Source: a bacterium SCSIO 12696
Lineage (GTDB): Bacteria > Pseudomonadota > Gammaproteobacteria > Pseudomonadales > Porticoccaceae
DNA: 64,000 nucleotides
Direction of reading: 5' to 3'
Assembly (NCBI GenBank): GCA_024397955.1
Contig: CP073744.1
Coordinates: forward strand, 1,984,001 to 2,048,000
In this document: positions 1-8,062 of the stretch, piece after piece
How positions within the stretch are numbered: position 1 is the first letter of the stretch
Layout of the letters: every line of letters starts with the position of its first letter
Translations under genes and position numbers: made by a program
Notes under the pieces: generated by a model
The model's database searches: none
The model's input: only the letters and a program-made list of their open reading frames with translations
Told to the model about the DNA's origin: nothing

Positions 1-4
1 AACC

Positions 5-40
5 AAAAACGCCGGCAATCCACGCTGAATTGCTGGCGTT
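5..40 (-). terminator. Rho-independent terminator of the minus-strand membrane protein gene
   Basis: Arms 8-19 and 29-40 form a 12-bp stem with one G:U pair around a 9-nt loop. Read on the minus strand the stem runs into five T residues. It lies about 50 nt past the stop codon of the gene at 89-472. Confidence 0.65.
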
Positions 41-88
41 TTCCAGTTTTAGGGCTTCTTTATGCTTCCGAAAGGCCTTTTCTGCCGT

Positions 89-472
89 TTAGCTGCGAAC
101 CACCTCGGGTTCGATAGCGGTTCGCGGTGTCCCAGAGAGCATTATGACCGCGATCACCCCCACCCCCATTACCAGGCTGTAGATGCGGGAAAACTCATCG
201 CCGTTATGAGTAAAGGCGACCACAATAAACGCGGCGCTGGCGACGGAATCCAGCAGCAGATGCGCCCGATAGGAAAAAAGTCCTTTCCAGGACAGCTTGT
301 AGTCGGTCATCAAGCTGTAAGCAATCAAGCCTATACCTGCGATCACCGAAAACCAGTGTACAAAGACGGAGTGCTGCTGCATTGACAACGCAAATGGCAG
401 CAAAATCAAGGCCGAGGCGGCCGCATAATCCAGCACACCGTGGAGTGTTGGGGTTATAAATCGGACAGTCAT
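89..472 (-). CDS. Small multi-pass membrane protein of unknown function
   Basis: This is a 127-residue protein with about four hydrophobic helices (roughly residues 10-28, 35-53, 68-86 and 92-110) separated by short polar loops, with a polar C-terminus. It resembles the SPW-repeat/DoxX-sized bacterial membrane proteins, but I cannot assign a family firmly and no catalytic motif is visible. I chose ATG at 472 because GGAG lies 6 nt upstream; a TTG at 484 is also in frame but overlaps that site. It is divergent from the MarR-family gene at 599, and the shared 115-bp gap holds an inverted repeat (489-513), so it is probably a target of that regulator. Confidence 0.7.
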   Translation of the reverse strand: MTVRFITPTLHGVLDYAAASALILLPFALSMQQHSVFVHWFSVIAGIGLIAYSLMTDYKLSWKGLFSYRAHLLLDSVASAAFIVVAFTHNGDEFSRIYSLVMGVGVIAVIMLSGTPRTAIEPEVVRS

Positions 473-488
473 TGGTCGCTCCAAATTA

Positions 489-513
489 ATTTAGTTTTTA
501 ATCGAAACTAAAT
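489..513. promoter_or_regulatory. Inverted repeat, probable MarR operator
   Basis: ATTTAGTTT (489-497) and AAACTAAAT (505-513) are perfect 9-bp arms separated by 7 nt. The repeat lies between the divergent membrane-protein gene and the MarR gene, the usual place for a MarR-type autoregulatory operator. Binding is inferred. Confidence 0.55.
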
Positions 514-598
514 ATATATTTCTCAACAATTCCAGTCAAGACTTTTGTTTTGAATGGGAACAATTTATGCTGTCTGAAATTTCAGAGCCCACTCAACC

Positions 599-1153
599 AT
601 GACCCAAAAAAACAACATCATTGATTATCTGGAATCCCTGTTCGCCATTCTTCGTTATGAGCAGCGCGACATCTCCAATGCCCACGGATTGCAGCATGTG
701 CATATTCAGATCATTACCTACCTAGGCCGCTGTAACCGCTACAGCGACACCCATCAAGTACTCTGTGATTACCTGGGGTTAACCAAAGGCACGTTGTCTA
801 CATCTGTCGGCTTGCTGGTTAAAAAGGGGCTTTTGGAAAAGTTGTCGGACCCTGCGGATGGTCGCAAGGTGCACTTACGCCTCACTCGAACAGGTGCCAG
901 CATTTACAAACAACTGCGCAGCAGTTGGGCCAAATTGCTGCAACCTGTGGAGTCACCTGCCACTGTAGACTCATCCCTGAACGGCCTGCTTCGAGCCATA
1001 CAAACAACCAACGACAATCACGCCTTTGGCATTTGCCATAGCTGCAAGCATTTGTGTCGCGCCGGTAAACAGTTTTCTTGCGGGCTCACTGACGAGCCAT
1101 TACAAATCCGCGAAACCGAGCAAATCTGCGTCTTTCACGCTCACCCAGACTAA
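599..1153 (+). CDS. MarR-family transcriptional regulator with Cys-rich C-terminal tail
   Basis: This 184-residue protein carries a MarR-type winged helix: the recognition region near residues 55-80 (YLGLTKGTLSTSVGLLVKKG) is followed by the wing DPADGRKVHLRLT (residues 84-96). MarR proteins bind DNA as dimers and release it on ligand binding or oxidation. The C-terminus is unusual: after the dimerisation helices it has Cys146, Cys149, Cys153, Cys161 and Cys177 plus His180 and His182, which could bind a metal or an Fe-S cluster or act as a redox switch. The gene is divergent from the small membrane protein at 89-472 with a palindrome between them. The ribosome binding site is weak. Confidence 0.85.
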   Translation: MTQKNNIIDYLESLFAILRYEQRDISNAHGLQHVHIQIITYLGRCNRYSDTHQVLCDYLGLTKGTLSTSVGLLVKKGLLEKLSDPADGRKVHLRLTRTGASIYKQLRSSWAKLLQPVESPATVDSSLNGLLRAIQTTNDNHAFGICHSCKHLCRAGKQFSCGLTDEPLQIRETEQICVFHAHPD

Positions 1154-1170
1154 ATTCAGACCTTTCATTC

Positions 1171-1202
1171 AGATCTATATCAAATTTTTTTGATATAGAT
1201 CT
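1171..1202. promoter_or_regulatory. Perfect 14-bp inverted repeat, probable SahR operator
   Basis: AGATCTATATCAAA (1171-1184) and TTTGATATAGATCT (1189-1202) are perfect arms with a TTTT spacer, 24 nt before the ATG at 1227. The position directly before an ArsR-type regulator gene suggests autoregulation. It could also fold as a hairpin in RNA and act as a terminator for the MarR gene, because a T run falls in the loop, but no T tract follows the stem. No second copy was seen before metK. Confidence 0.6.
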
Positions 1203-1226
1203 GATCTTTTGTTAGCATGCCTCGCC

Positions 1227-2204
1227 ATGAGCAATAGCCCTGCGCCTGAAACAGACACGCTGGCCGCGCTGTTAAAAGCCGGGGGAGACCCATTGAGGCT
1301 GGAAATTTTGCGGGTCTTGCGGCGCGATTCTTACGGAGTTCTGGAGCTGTGTCGAATCTTGGACTTGCGCCAGTCGGCACTCAGTTACCAGCTCAAAGTA
1401 CTGGCCAAAGCGGGCCTGGTAACCACTCGCAAAGAAGGCAACACCGTGTTTTACCGCCGCGCACCGGTGTCAGGCACACTGAGTCCGTTATTACAGGAGC
1501 TGTTTGCCGCCGCCGACAGGTTGCCATTGAGGCCACCCTTGCGACAGGGCATAGCCAATGTGCAGGCAGATCGTGTCGCGGCATCGCGAGACTTTTTCCA
1601 GCGCAATGCCCGACGGTTTCGCAAATACCAGGACTTGATTGCCAGCTTTAAGGATTATGGTGAGGCCGTCACCGATCTTCTAGGGCACATTGTGCCACCA
1701 TCGGCGGCCAACGCACTGGAAGTAGGGCCTGGAGAAGGAGAGTTGCTACCTAACCTGAGCAAGCGTTTTGAGCGGGTTATCGCGTTGGATTTATCCACGG
1801 AAATGTTGCAAAAATCCCGGGAGCTGGCCAGTAAACAAGCACTTGCCAACATCGGTTTTTTTCACGGTGACACAACGGCAGCGATAGCAGAAGGCATCAA
1901 GGCAGATTGCATCACCATCAATATGGTGCTGCATCACACCCCATCGCCCGCCGAAGTTTTTACTGACCTTGGCCAACTGCTAAATCCCGGTGGTGCCCTG
2001 TTAGTGACCGATCTGTGCCATCACGACCAGGCTTGGGCACGGGAATCCTGCGGCGACCAATGGCTGGGATTTGAACCGGAAGATTTAACCGACTGGGCCA
2101 GGCAAGCGGGACTGAGCGAAGGGCACAGCGAATATCTGGCACTTAAAAATGGCTTTAACGTGCAATTGAGGCACTTTGTAAATGATGATGCCACTGGCAA
2201 CTGA
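1227..2204 (+). CDS. sahR: ArsR-type regulator fused to a SAM-methyltransferase-fold domain (SahR-like)
   Basis: The protein has 325 residues. Residues 1-90 form an ArsR winged helix (recognition region LDLRQSALSYQLKVLAKAGL, then a wing with NTVFYRR). From about residue 140 there is a class I methyltransferase fold with motif I LEVGPGEGELLPNLS and an acidic strand IALDLS. In SahR proteins, known regulators of S-adenosylhomocysteine recycling in proteobacteria, this second domain is thought to sense SAH rather than methylate. Here metK, ahcY and metF follow directly on the same strand, which is strong support. I chose ATG 1227 over an in-frame TTG at 1209. A 14-bp inverted repeat precedes the gene. 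Confidence 0.88.
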   Translation: MSNSPAPETDTLAALLKAGGDPLRLEILRVLRRDSYGVLELCRILDLRQSALSYQLKVLAKAGLVTTRKEGNTVFYRRAPVSGTLSPLLQELFAAADRLPLRPPLRQGIANVQADRVAASRDFFQRNARRFRKYQDLIASFKDYGEAVTDLLGHIVPPSAANALEVGPGEGELLPNLSKRFERVIALDLSTEMLQKSRELASKQALANIGFFHGDTTAAIAEGIKADCITINMVLHHTPSPAEVFTDLGQLLNPGGALLVTDLCHHDQAWARESCGDQWLGFEPEDLTDWARQAGLSEGHSEYLALKNGFNVQLRHFVNDDATGN

Positions 2205-2277
2205 TCACTGGCACAACACCATGCTCGCTTAAATGAGCAGTGAGTACACCATTAACCTAAGCAGTTGAGACGAAAAT

Positions 2278-3435
2278 ATGAGCAATTACACCGTATTTAC
2301 TTCGGAATCTGTGTCCGAAGGCCACCCCGACAAAATGGCGGATCAGATTTCCGACGCCATTCTCGACGCCATGCTGCAAGACGATCCGGAATCCCGAGTG
2401 GCGGTAGAAACCATGGTCAAAACCGGCATGGCAGTGGTTGCCGGTGAAGTGCGCACCTCCACCTATGTGGACCTGGAAGAAGTCGTTCGTCAGGTAATTC
2501 TCGACATCGGCTACGACTCCAGCGATGTCGGTTTTGACGGTGCCAGCTGCGCGGTGCTCAACGCCATCGGTAAACAGTCCCACGATATCGCCATAGGTGT
2601 CGACGAAGGCGATGATAAAGACCAAGGGGCCGGTGATCAGGGCCTGATGTTTGGCTACGCCACCACCGAAACCGACGCGCTGATGCCCGCGCCAATCTAC
2701 TACTCCCACCGTTTGGTAGAGCGTCAGGCCTACCTGCGCAAACAAGGTGTTCTGCCCTGGCTGCGCCCAGACGCCAAAAGCCAGGTGACCATGCGTTACG
2801 ACGCCAGTGGCAAACCCTGTGCCGTAGACGCCGTGGTGCTGTCCACCCAGCACAATCCGGATGTATCCCAGGCCGACATTCGCGAAGCAGTGATGGAAGA
2901 AATCATCAAACACTGCCTGCCCGAGGATCTGCTGCACGCCGACACCAAATACCACATCAATCCCACCGGTCAATTTATTATCGGTGGCCCAGTGGGCGAC
3001 TGTGGCCTTACCGGACGTAAAATTATTGTCGACACCTACGGCGGTATGGCTCGCCACGGCGGTGGTGCCTTCTCCGGCAAAGACCCGTCTAAGGTGGATC
3101 GTTCTGCCGCTTACGCCGGCCGCTACGTGGCCAAAAATATTGTTGCTGCCGGCCTCGCTGAGCGCTGCGAAATCCAGGTGTCCTACGCCATCGGTGTGGC
3201 TGAGCCCACCTCCATCAGCATTAACACCTTCGGCACCAACAAACTGCCGGAAGAACATATCGAAGCATTGGTACGAGACCACTTCGACCTGCGCCCCAAA
3301 GGCATTGTCGATATGCTCGACCTGAAGCGCCCCATTTACCGACCCACAGCGGCTTACGGCCACTTTGGGCGGGACGAAGCTGAGTTCACTTGGGAACACA
3401 CCGATAAAGCCGAGGCCCTGAAAGCCGCGCTGTAA
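2278..3435 (+). CDS. metK: S-adenosylmethionine synthetase
   Basis: MetK (385 residues, the normal length) makes SAM from methionine and ATP in the cytoplasm. The N-terminus [22 protein letters not shown] holds the substrate-binding and metal-binding residues. The ATP-binding hexapeptide region [12 protein letters not shown] (residues 117-128) and the phosphate loop [19 protein letters not shown] (residues 261-279) are intact. It lies 73 nt after sahR and 59 nt before ahcY, so it probably belongs to the SahR-controlled methyl-cycle group. No obvious SahR palindrome lies directly in front of it. Confidence 0.98.
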   Translation: MSNYTVFTSESVSEGHPDKMADQISDAILDAMLQDDPESRVAVETMVKTGMAVVAGEVRTSTYVDLEEVVRQVILDIGYDSSDVGFDGASCAVLNAIGKQSHDIAIGVDEGDDKDQGAGDQGLMFGYATTETDALMPAPIYYSHRLVERQAYLRKQGVLPWLRPDAKSQVTMRYDASGKPCAVDAVVLSTQHNPDVSQADIREAVMEEIIKHCLPEDLLHADTKYHINPTGQFIIGGPVGDCGLTGRKIIVDTYGGMARHGGGAFSGKDPSKVDRSAAYAGRYVAKNIVAAGLAERCEIQVSYAIGVAEPTSISINTFGTNKLPEEHIEALVRDHFDLRPKGIVDMLDLKRPIYRPTAAYGHFGRDEAEFTWEHTDKAEALKAAL

Positions 3436-3446
3436 TTTATTTTGGC

Positions 3447-3486
3447 CGCACGTTAGAGAGATAACGTGCGCCCTCTAACCAAGAGG
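3447..3486 (+). promoter_or_regulatory. ahcY leader with two mutually exclusive RNA structures
   Basis: A perfect 9-bp hairpin (3447-3455 with 3462-3470, loop GAGAGA) is followed by CCTCT (3472-3476), which can pair with the ribosome binding site AGAGG (3482-3486). CTCTAAC (3473-3479) can instead pair with GTTAGAG (3452-3458) in the first hairpin. These alternatives could hide or expose the ahcY ribosome binding site. It does not look like the known SAH riboswitch. The regulatory role is inferred. Confidence 0.4.
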
Positions 3487-3494
3487 TATTGATT

Positions 3495-4868
3495 ATGAAC
3501 ACTGCAGTAACTATCACCGACTACAAAGTCGCCGATATCACCCTCGCCGACTGGGGCAACAAAGAAATTGCGATCGCCGAAACTGAGATGCCAGCGCTCA
3601 TGGCATTGCGCGCCAAGTACGCGGGGCAACAGCCGCTGGAAGGGGCAAAGATTCTGGGTTGTATTCATATGACCATCCAGACCGCCGTGCTGATCCAAAC
3701 GCTGGAAGCTCTGGGTGCGGAGGTGCGCTGGACATCGTGCAATATTTTCTCTACCCAGGATCACGCTGCGGCGGCCATCGCCGCCAACGGCACCCCGGTG
3801 TTTGCCTGGAAAGGCGAAACCGAGGAAGAGTACGACTGGTGCCTGGAACAACAGATCCTCAAAGACGGCCAGCCCTGGGATGCCAATATGGTATTGGACG
3901 ACGGTGGTGACCTCACCGCCATGCTGCACGAAAAGTACCCACAAGTACTGGATAACGTGCACGGCATTACTGAAGAGACCACCACCGGGGTACACCGTCT
4001 GTACGACATGCTGGCTAATGGCGAATTGAAAGTGCCCGCCATCAATGTCAACGACTCAGTGACCAAATCCAAGAACGACAACAAGTACGGTTGCCGCCAC
4101 AGCCTGAATGACGCCATCAAGCGCGGTACCGACCACCTGCTGGCGGGTAAAAAAGCGCTGGTTATCGGCTACGGTGATGTGGGCAAGGGCTCTGCGCAAT
4201 CTCTGGTTCAGGAAGGCATGATCGTCAAGGTTGCCGAGATTGACCCTATCTGCGCTATGCAGGCCTGCATGGACGGTTTTGAAGTGGTTTCCCCGTTTGT
4301 GGGCGGCGACCAAAGCAGTGGCGTTGACACCCAGTTGCTCGGCAATACCGACCTGGTGGTGACCACCACCGGTAACGTGAACGTGTGCAACGCCGCCATG
4401 CTGGCCGCCCTGAAAAGCGGTTGTGTCGTATCCAACATCGGCCACTTCGACAATGAAATCGATACCGCCTTTATGCGCGATAACTACGAGTGGGACGAAG
4501 TGAAACCTCAGGTACACAAAATCTACCGCGACCGCGCCAGCAATGATCACCTGATCCTGCTGTCCGAAGGCCGCCTGGTCAACCTGGGCAATGCCACCGG
4601 CCACCCATCGCGCATTATGGATGGCTCCTTCGCCAACCAAGTGCTGGCGCAAATGCACCTGTGGGAACTGAAATACGCACACCAAAGTGATGAACGCAAA
4701 GCGGAGCTGTTGAAGGTGGAAGTACTGCCGAAAAAGCTGGACGAGGAAGTGGCGTCAGATATGGTGGCCGGCTTTGGCGGTGTGATAACCAAAATGACCG
4801 ACACCCAGGCTGAGTACATTGGGGTGCCTGTTGAAGGCCCCTACAAGCCAGAAGCGTATCGTTACTAA
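3495..4868 (+). CDS. ahcY: Adenosylhomocysteinase (S-adenosylhomocysteine hydrolase)
   Basis: AhcY (457 residues) splits S-adenosylhomocysteine into adenosine and homocysteine, removing the inhibitor of methyltransferases. Visible family features are [20 protein letters not shown] substrate residues (read here as [17 protein letters not shown]), the [16 protein letters not shown] block with the catalytic Lys/Asp/Asn, and the NAD-binding glycine motif [10 protein letters not shown]. The C-terminus ends YKPEAYRY, the family's usual ending that reaches the neighbouring NAD site. ATG 3495 is chosen because AGAGG lies 8 nt upstream; the longer frame starts at TTG 3489. It sits between metK and metF. 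Confidence 0.98.
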   Translation: MNTAVTITDYKVADITLADWGNKEIAIAETEMPALMALRAKYAGQQPLEGAKILGCIHMTIQTAVLIQTLEALGAEVRWTSCNIFSTQDHAAAAIAANGTPVFAWKGETEEEYDWCLEQQILKDGQPWDANMVLDDGGDLTAMLHEKYPQVLDNVHGITEETTTGVHRLYDMLANGELKVPAINVNDSVTKSKNDNKYGCRHSLNDAIKRGTDHLLAGKKALVIGYGDVGKGSAQSLVQEGMIVKVAEIDPICAMQACMDGFEVVSPFVGGDQSSGVDTQLLGNTDLVVTTTGNVNVCNAAMLAALKSGCVVSNIGHFDNEIDTAFMRDNYEWDEVKPQVHKIYRDRASNDHLILLSEGRLVNLGNATGHPSRIMDGSFANQVLAQMHLWELKYAHQSDERKAELLKVEVLPKKLDEEVASDMVAGFGGVITKMTDTQAEYIGVPVEGPYKPEAYRY

Positions 4869-4888
4869 ACCGTTATCTGTTTGAGGTT

Positions 4889-4938
4889 CGATGCTGGACG
4901 CAAGCGCCGTATCTGCATGCGCCTGACGTTTAGCATTG
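4889..4938 (+). other. Imperfect hairpin in the ahcY-metF gap
   Basis: Arms 4889-4900 and 4927-4938 pair over 12 positions with three G:U pairs, and an inner GCGC/GCGC stem (4904-4907 with 4919-4922) caps it. It ends 31 nt before the metF start. It could be an attenuating leader, a processing site or chance. It lacks a T tract, so it is not a standard terminator. Confidence 0.3.
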
Positions 4939-4969
4939 AGCTTTAAGCAACAGACTTCAGTGATAAAAA

Positions 4970-5809
4970 ATGACCACCGAAAATATAAAAATCAGTTTCG
5001 AATTCTTCCCACCGAAAACACCGGAGGGCCGAGAGAAGCTAAAAACCGTTCGCGCTGAACTGAACAAACTCGGCCCCGATTACTTTTCCTGCACCTACGG
5101 GGCTGGCGGCTCCACTCGCGATAACACCAAGGGCGTGGTGCTGGAAATGCGCGAGGAAGGCTACGACATCGCCCCGCACTTGTCTTTTGGTGCCGACAGC
5201 GAGGAAACCATCCACGCCCTGTTGAGCGATTACAAAAATGCTGGCGTCAATCGCCTGGTGGCCCTGCGCGGCGATTTGCCTTCCGGTATGGGCGCACCTT
5301 CGGTGGTGTATGCGTCGGAGCTAGTAGCTTTTGCCCGCAAACACTTTGGCGACCACTTTAAAATTGCGGTGGCCTGCTACCCGGAAACTCACCCTCAAGC
5401 CCCCAGCTACAGCAAAGACATTGAATACCTGAAACAGAAATTCGATGCGGGCGCCAACACTGGCATCACCCAGTACTTTTACCACGCTGACGCCTATTTC
5501 TACTTTGCGGAAGAGTGCGATAAGGCAGGTATTCACCAACCGATTTACCCCGGGATTATGCCCATCACCAACTACCAGAATCTGGTGCGCTTTTCCGACG
5601 CCTGCGGCGCCGATATCCCCCGTTGGATTCGCAAAGGGCTGGAAAACTGCGGTGAAGACAAAGAGGCCATTCGCGCCTTTGGCCTGGACGTAGTCACCAG
5701 CTTGTGTGAACAGCTTATTGATGGCGGTATTCCCGGCTTTCACTTCTACACCATGAATCAGGTAGAACCAACGCGGCAGATTATTGAAAACCTGGGCTTG
5801 ATCGAATAG
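4970..5809 (+). CDS. metF: 5,10-methylenetetrahydrofolate reductase
   Basis: MetF (279 residues) is the FAD enzyme that reduces methylene-THF to methyl-THF, the methyl donor for methionine synthase. The opening SFEFFPPKTPEG carries the catalytic Glu of the family; VALRGDLP (residues 97-104) and the substrate-side GANTGITQYFYHADAYF (residues 162-178) are intact, and GIMPITN follows. It closes the sahR-metK-ahcY-metF set, so SAM use, SAH removal and methyl regeneration lie together. The ribosome binding site is weak and a hairpin lies just upstream. Confidence 0.96.
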   Translation: MTTENIKISFEFFPPKTPEGREKLKTVRAELNKLGPDYFSCTYGAGGSTRDNTKGVVLEMREEGYDIAPHLSFGADSEETIHALLSDYKNAGVNRLVALRGDLPSGMGAPSVVYASELVAFARKHFGDHFKIAVACYPETHPQAPSYSKDIEYLKQKFDAGANTGITQYFYHADAYFYFAEECDKAGIHQPIYPGIMPITNYQNLVRFSDACGADIPRWIRKGLENCGEDKEAIRAFGLDVVTSLCEQLIDGGIPGFHFYTMNQVEPTRQIIENLGLIE

Positions 5810-5855
5810 CGACTACCTAGGGGCTGTAAACCCGCCCTTACAAGGTTTCCCTATT

Positions 5856-5884
5856 CCCGTCGTTGCGAGCAGCGCAACGACGGG
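5856..5884. repeat. REP-like palindrome (CGTCGTTGCG type)
   Basis: CCCGTCGTTGCG (5856-5867) and CGCAACGACGGG (5873-5884) are perfect arms around AGCAG. It is intergenic, between metF and the AhpD-like gene, and related in sequence to elements at 50185-50230 and 8030-8057. Confidence 0.7.
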
Positions 5885-5927
5885 GCAATCTCCTCGCAAT
5901 AGCCCAGTTTAGTTTCGAGGACGCCCT

Positions 5928-6521
5928 ATGGCCCATATGCAACCCCTGTCTGCGGATACCCACCCAGGACTGGCAGACGACTTTCAGATATTCGTAGAGA
6001 TTCTCGGCTTTGTACCCAACAGCCTGCTGACCATGCAACGCAGCCCAGATATGGTGAAGGGTTTTGGCGTACTTACCAAAGCAGTAATGAATCCGGAAGG
6101 TGGCGTAGACTTGGGCTTTATGCGCATGCTGGCGCACTTTTGCAGCCGCGCCGCCGGTTGCCAATACTGTGAGGCACACTCTCTGGTAGCCGCGCAAATT
6201 CACGGTATTGCTCAGGAAAAAATTGATGCCTTGTGGGACTACCAAACCAGCGAACACTACTCCGACGCAGAGCGAGTGGCATTGGATTTTGCCCTGGCCG
6301 CAGGCTCGGTGCCCAATACTGTGGATCAAGCCTTGATGGACCGCATGAAAGCGCATTGGAGCGAAAAACAGATTGTGCACATCTTGGGAGCCATCAGTCT
6401 GTACGGCTTTCTCAACCGCTGGAATGACAGCATGGCCACCGATTTGGAAGAATCCCCAAAAGCCATGGGCGAACGAGTATTGCGCTCAGGCGGCTGGGAC
6501 GGTGGTAAACACGTTAAATAA
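5928..6521 (+). CDS. AhpD-like / carboxymuconolactone decarboxylase-family protein
   Basis: This is a 197-residue protein of the AhpD-like fold. The redox centre CQYCEAH (residues 84-90) has the CxxC plus downstream His of alkylhydroperoxidase-type members, which act as thiol-dependent peroxide reductases or protein-disulfide relays. Its length and the N-terminal extension resemble the peroxidase-related proteins of this family rather than true carboxymuconolactone decarboxylase. It stands alone, about 120 nt after metF and separated from it by a REP-like palindrome, so shared transcription is not evident. The physiological substrate is unknown. Confidence 0.85.
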   Translation: MAHMQPLSADTHPGLADDFQIFVEILGFVPNSLLTMQRSPDMVKGFGVLTKAVMNPEGGVDLGFMRMLAHFCSRAAGCQYCEAHSLVAAQIHGIAQEKIDALWDYQTSEHYSDAERVALDFALAAGSVPNTVDQALMDRMKAHWSEKQIVHILGAISLYGFLNRWNDSMATDLEESPKAMGERVLRSGGWDGGKHVK

Positions 6522-6609
6522 ACGTAAAAACGCTTTACTGGTTTGCCCTTCACTGTACCTTGTGGTTAAAACATACTCCGCAGAATCAACACACTTTTAG
6601 GGCAGCCAT

Positions 6610-7275
6610 ATGAACTTCAAAGGATTACTTGATCAGGTGATGAGCTCTGGTGCCGATGTGGCACACCAGGCCAAAAGCCACGTAGGTCAAAACTCATCGG
6701 GCGGCGGCCTATCGGATATGACCAAAGGAGTCATTGGTGGGGCCGTGGGCGGCAGCTTGTTAGCAATGCTGGCGGGCAATAAAAAAGCTCGCAAAATGGG
6801 TATGAAGGTCGCCAAAATTGGCGGCGCTGCAGCGCTTGGCGCCTTCGCTTACAAAGTCTATAACGACTATCAAGCCAACCAAAGCTCTCAAACCCGTATT
6901 CCAGCCCAGGCCTCCACTGCGCCAGCACAAACAGAGCAGCACTCAATGGTGGTACTCAAAGCCATGATTGCCGCCGCCAAAGCCGATGGCCACGTAGACG
7001 ACAATGAAAGTGCTCGCATCCATGACGCAGTGCAAGCGGCTGGTGCCTCTGGCGAGGTGACGGCTTTTGTCCAACAAGAGCTCGATAAACCCCTAGACCC
7101 CAGTGAGATTGCCAGAGCGGTCAGCGGCCCTGAAGAAGCCAGCGAGGTGTACCTGGCCTCACTGTTAATAGTGGATGAGCAAAATTTTATGGAAAAAGCA
7201 TACCTCAAAGAACTGGCAAGCCAGCTCGCACTGCCCCCTGAATTGGTGTCTCGGCTTGAGGCACAAGTGGCTTAA
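6610..7275 (+). CDS. YebE-like DUF533 / TerB-fold protein
   Basis: A 221-residue protein. A glycine- and alanine-rich hydrophobic stretch (GGAVGGSLLAMLAG and then IGGAAALGAFAYKVY, about residues 41-80) looks like membrane-associated helices. After a Gln/Ala/Pro-rich linker a helical domain (about residues 110-221) contains KAMIAAAKADGHVDDNE, the acidic metal-binding-like turn of the TerB/DUF533 family. Escherichia coli YebE is the known relative, whose function is not settled. It is 22 nt upstream of rsmE and may be cotranscribed with it. Confidence 0.82.
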   Translation: MNFKGLLDQVMSSGADVAHQAKSHVGQNSSGGGLSDMTKGVIGGAVGGSLLAMLAGNKKARKMGMKVAKIGGAAALGAFAYKVYNDYQANQSSQTRIPAQASTAPAQTEQHSMVVLKAMIAAAKADGHVDDNESARIHDAVQAAGASGEVTAFVQQELDKPLDPSEIARAVSGPEEASEVYLASLLIVDEQNFMEKAYLKELASQLALPPELVSRLEAQVA

Positions 7276-7296
7276 CCAGTCACTGATTACGTCATA

Positions 7297-8025
7297 ATGC
7301 GTATTAGCCGTATATATATCGATCAACCCCTGAGTGCCGGGGAAGAGGTTTTACTCAACCCGGAAGCTGCCCGCCATCTGGTGACGGTGTTACGGGCCAA
7401 GGTCGGTGCCGAACTGGTGCTGTTCAATGGTCGCGGTGGGGAATACCGGGCAACGTTGACTGAAGCCGCCAGCAAAAAAACTGTCGTGCGAGTTGAGTCA
7501 TTTGACGATGTTGACCGCTGTTCCCCATTGCCCATTCATCTGGGCATTGGCTTATCTCGGGGTGACCGCTTTGATTGGGTGATTCAGAAATCCACAGAGC
7601 TAGGGATTTCAGAAATTACCCCACTCTACACCGAACGCTGCGAAGTGAAGCTCAAAGGTGATCGCACTGAAAAGAAACTGCGCCACTGGCAACAAGTCGC
7701 CATCAGCGCCTGCGAACAGTGTCAGCAAAATCGGGTGCCTGTGATTCACCCTCCGATCACGTTGCAACGGTGGCTGGCAGACACCGAGGCAACGCAAAAG
7801 TTTGTGCTCCACCATCGCAGCGAAAAAGCCTTGCGGGATTACAGTGATACACCCCGCTCCGTTGCCCTCGCCATTGGCCCGGAAGGTGGATTATCGGAAT
7901 TCGAAATTCAAACTTGCCACGATAGCGGCTTCCAGAATTTGACCTTAGGCCCAAGGGTTTTGCGCACGGAAACCGCACCGCTGGCGGCAATCAGTTTGTT
8001 GCAATTTCAGTGGGGAGATTTTTAA
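7297..8025 (+). CDS. rsmE: 16S rRNA m3U1498 methyltransferase
   Basis: RsmE (242 residues) methylates N3 of U1498 in 16S rRNA using SAM. It has an N-terminal PUA-like RNA-binding part (residues 1-70, with HLVTVLRAKVG) and a C-terminal SPOUT knot domain whose signature is seen as KSTELGISEITP, IGPEGGLSEFE and LGPRVLRTETAPLAAI, the last two forming the trefoil-knot SAM site. Length is typical. It ends just before a REP-like palindrome (8030-8057) that may terminate both it and the convergent barrel gene. Confidence 0.96.
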   Translation: MRISRIYIDQPLSAGEEVLLNPEAARHLVTVLRAKVGAELVLFNGRGGEYRATLTEAASKKTVVRVESFDDVDRCSPLPIHLGIGLSRGDRFDWVIQKSTELGISEITPLYTERCEVKLKGDRTEKKLRHWQQVAISACEQCQQNRVPVIHPPITLQRWLADTEATQKFVLHHRSEKALRDYSDTPRSVALAIGPEGGLSEFEIQTCHDSGFQNLTLGPRVLRTETAPLAAISLLQFQWGDF

Positions 8026-8029
8026 AGCC

Positions 8030-8057
8030 CGTCATTCCCGCGAAGGCGGGAATGACG
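8030..8057. repeat. REP-like palindrome (CGTCATTCCCGC type), possible bidirectional terminator
   Basis: CGTCATTCCCGC (8030-8041) and GCGGGAATGACG (8046-8057) are perfect 12-bp arms around GAAG. It sits in the 37-bp gap between two convergent genes. Confidence 0.7.
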
Positions 8058-8062
8058 CCACC

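Noticed and set aside
2257..3399. 380-codon open frame antisense to metK
   Set aside because: It is the shadow of a GC-skewed real gene. The product is low-complexity, with runs of Gly, Val and His typical of antisense frames, and metK itself is unmistakable.
3441..3494. Known SAH riboswitch before ahcY
   Set aside because: The conserved GAGGAGCGCUGC-type core and the CAGGCUCGG-type strand are not present. Only a short hairpin pair is seen, which I report as a separate, unproven leader.
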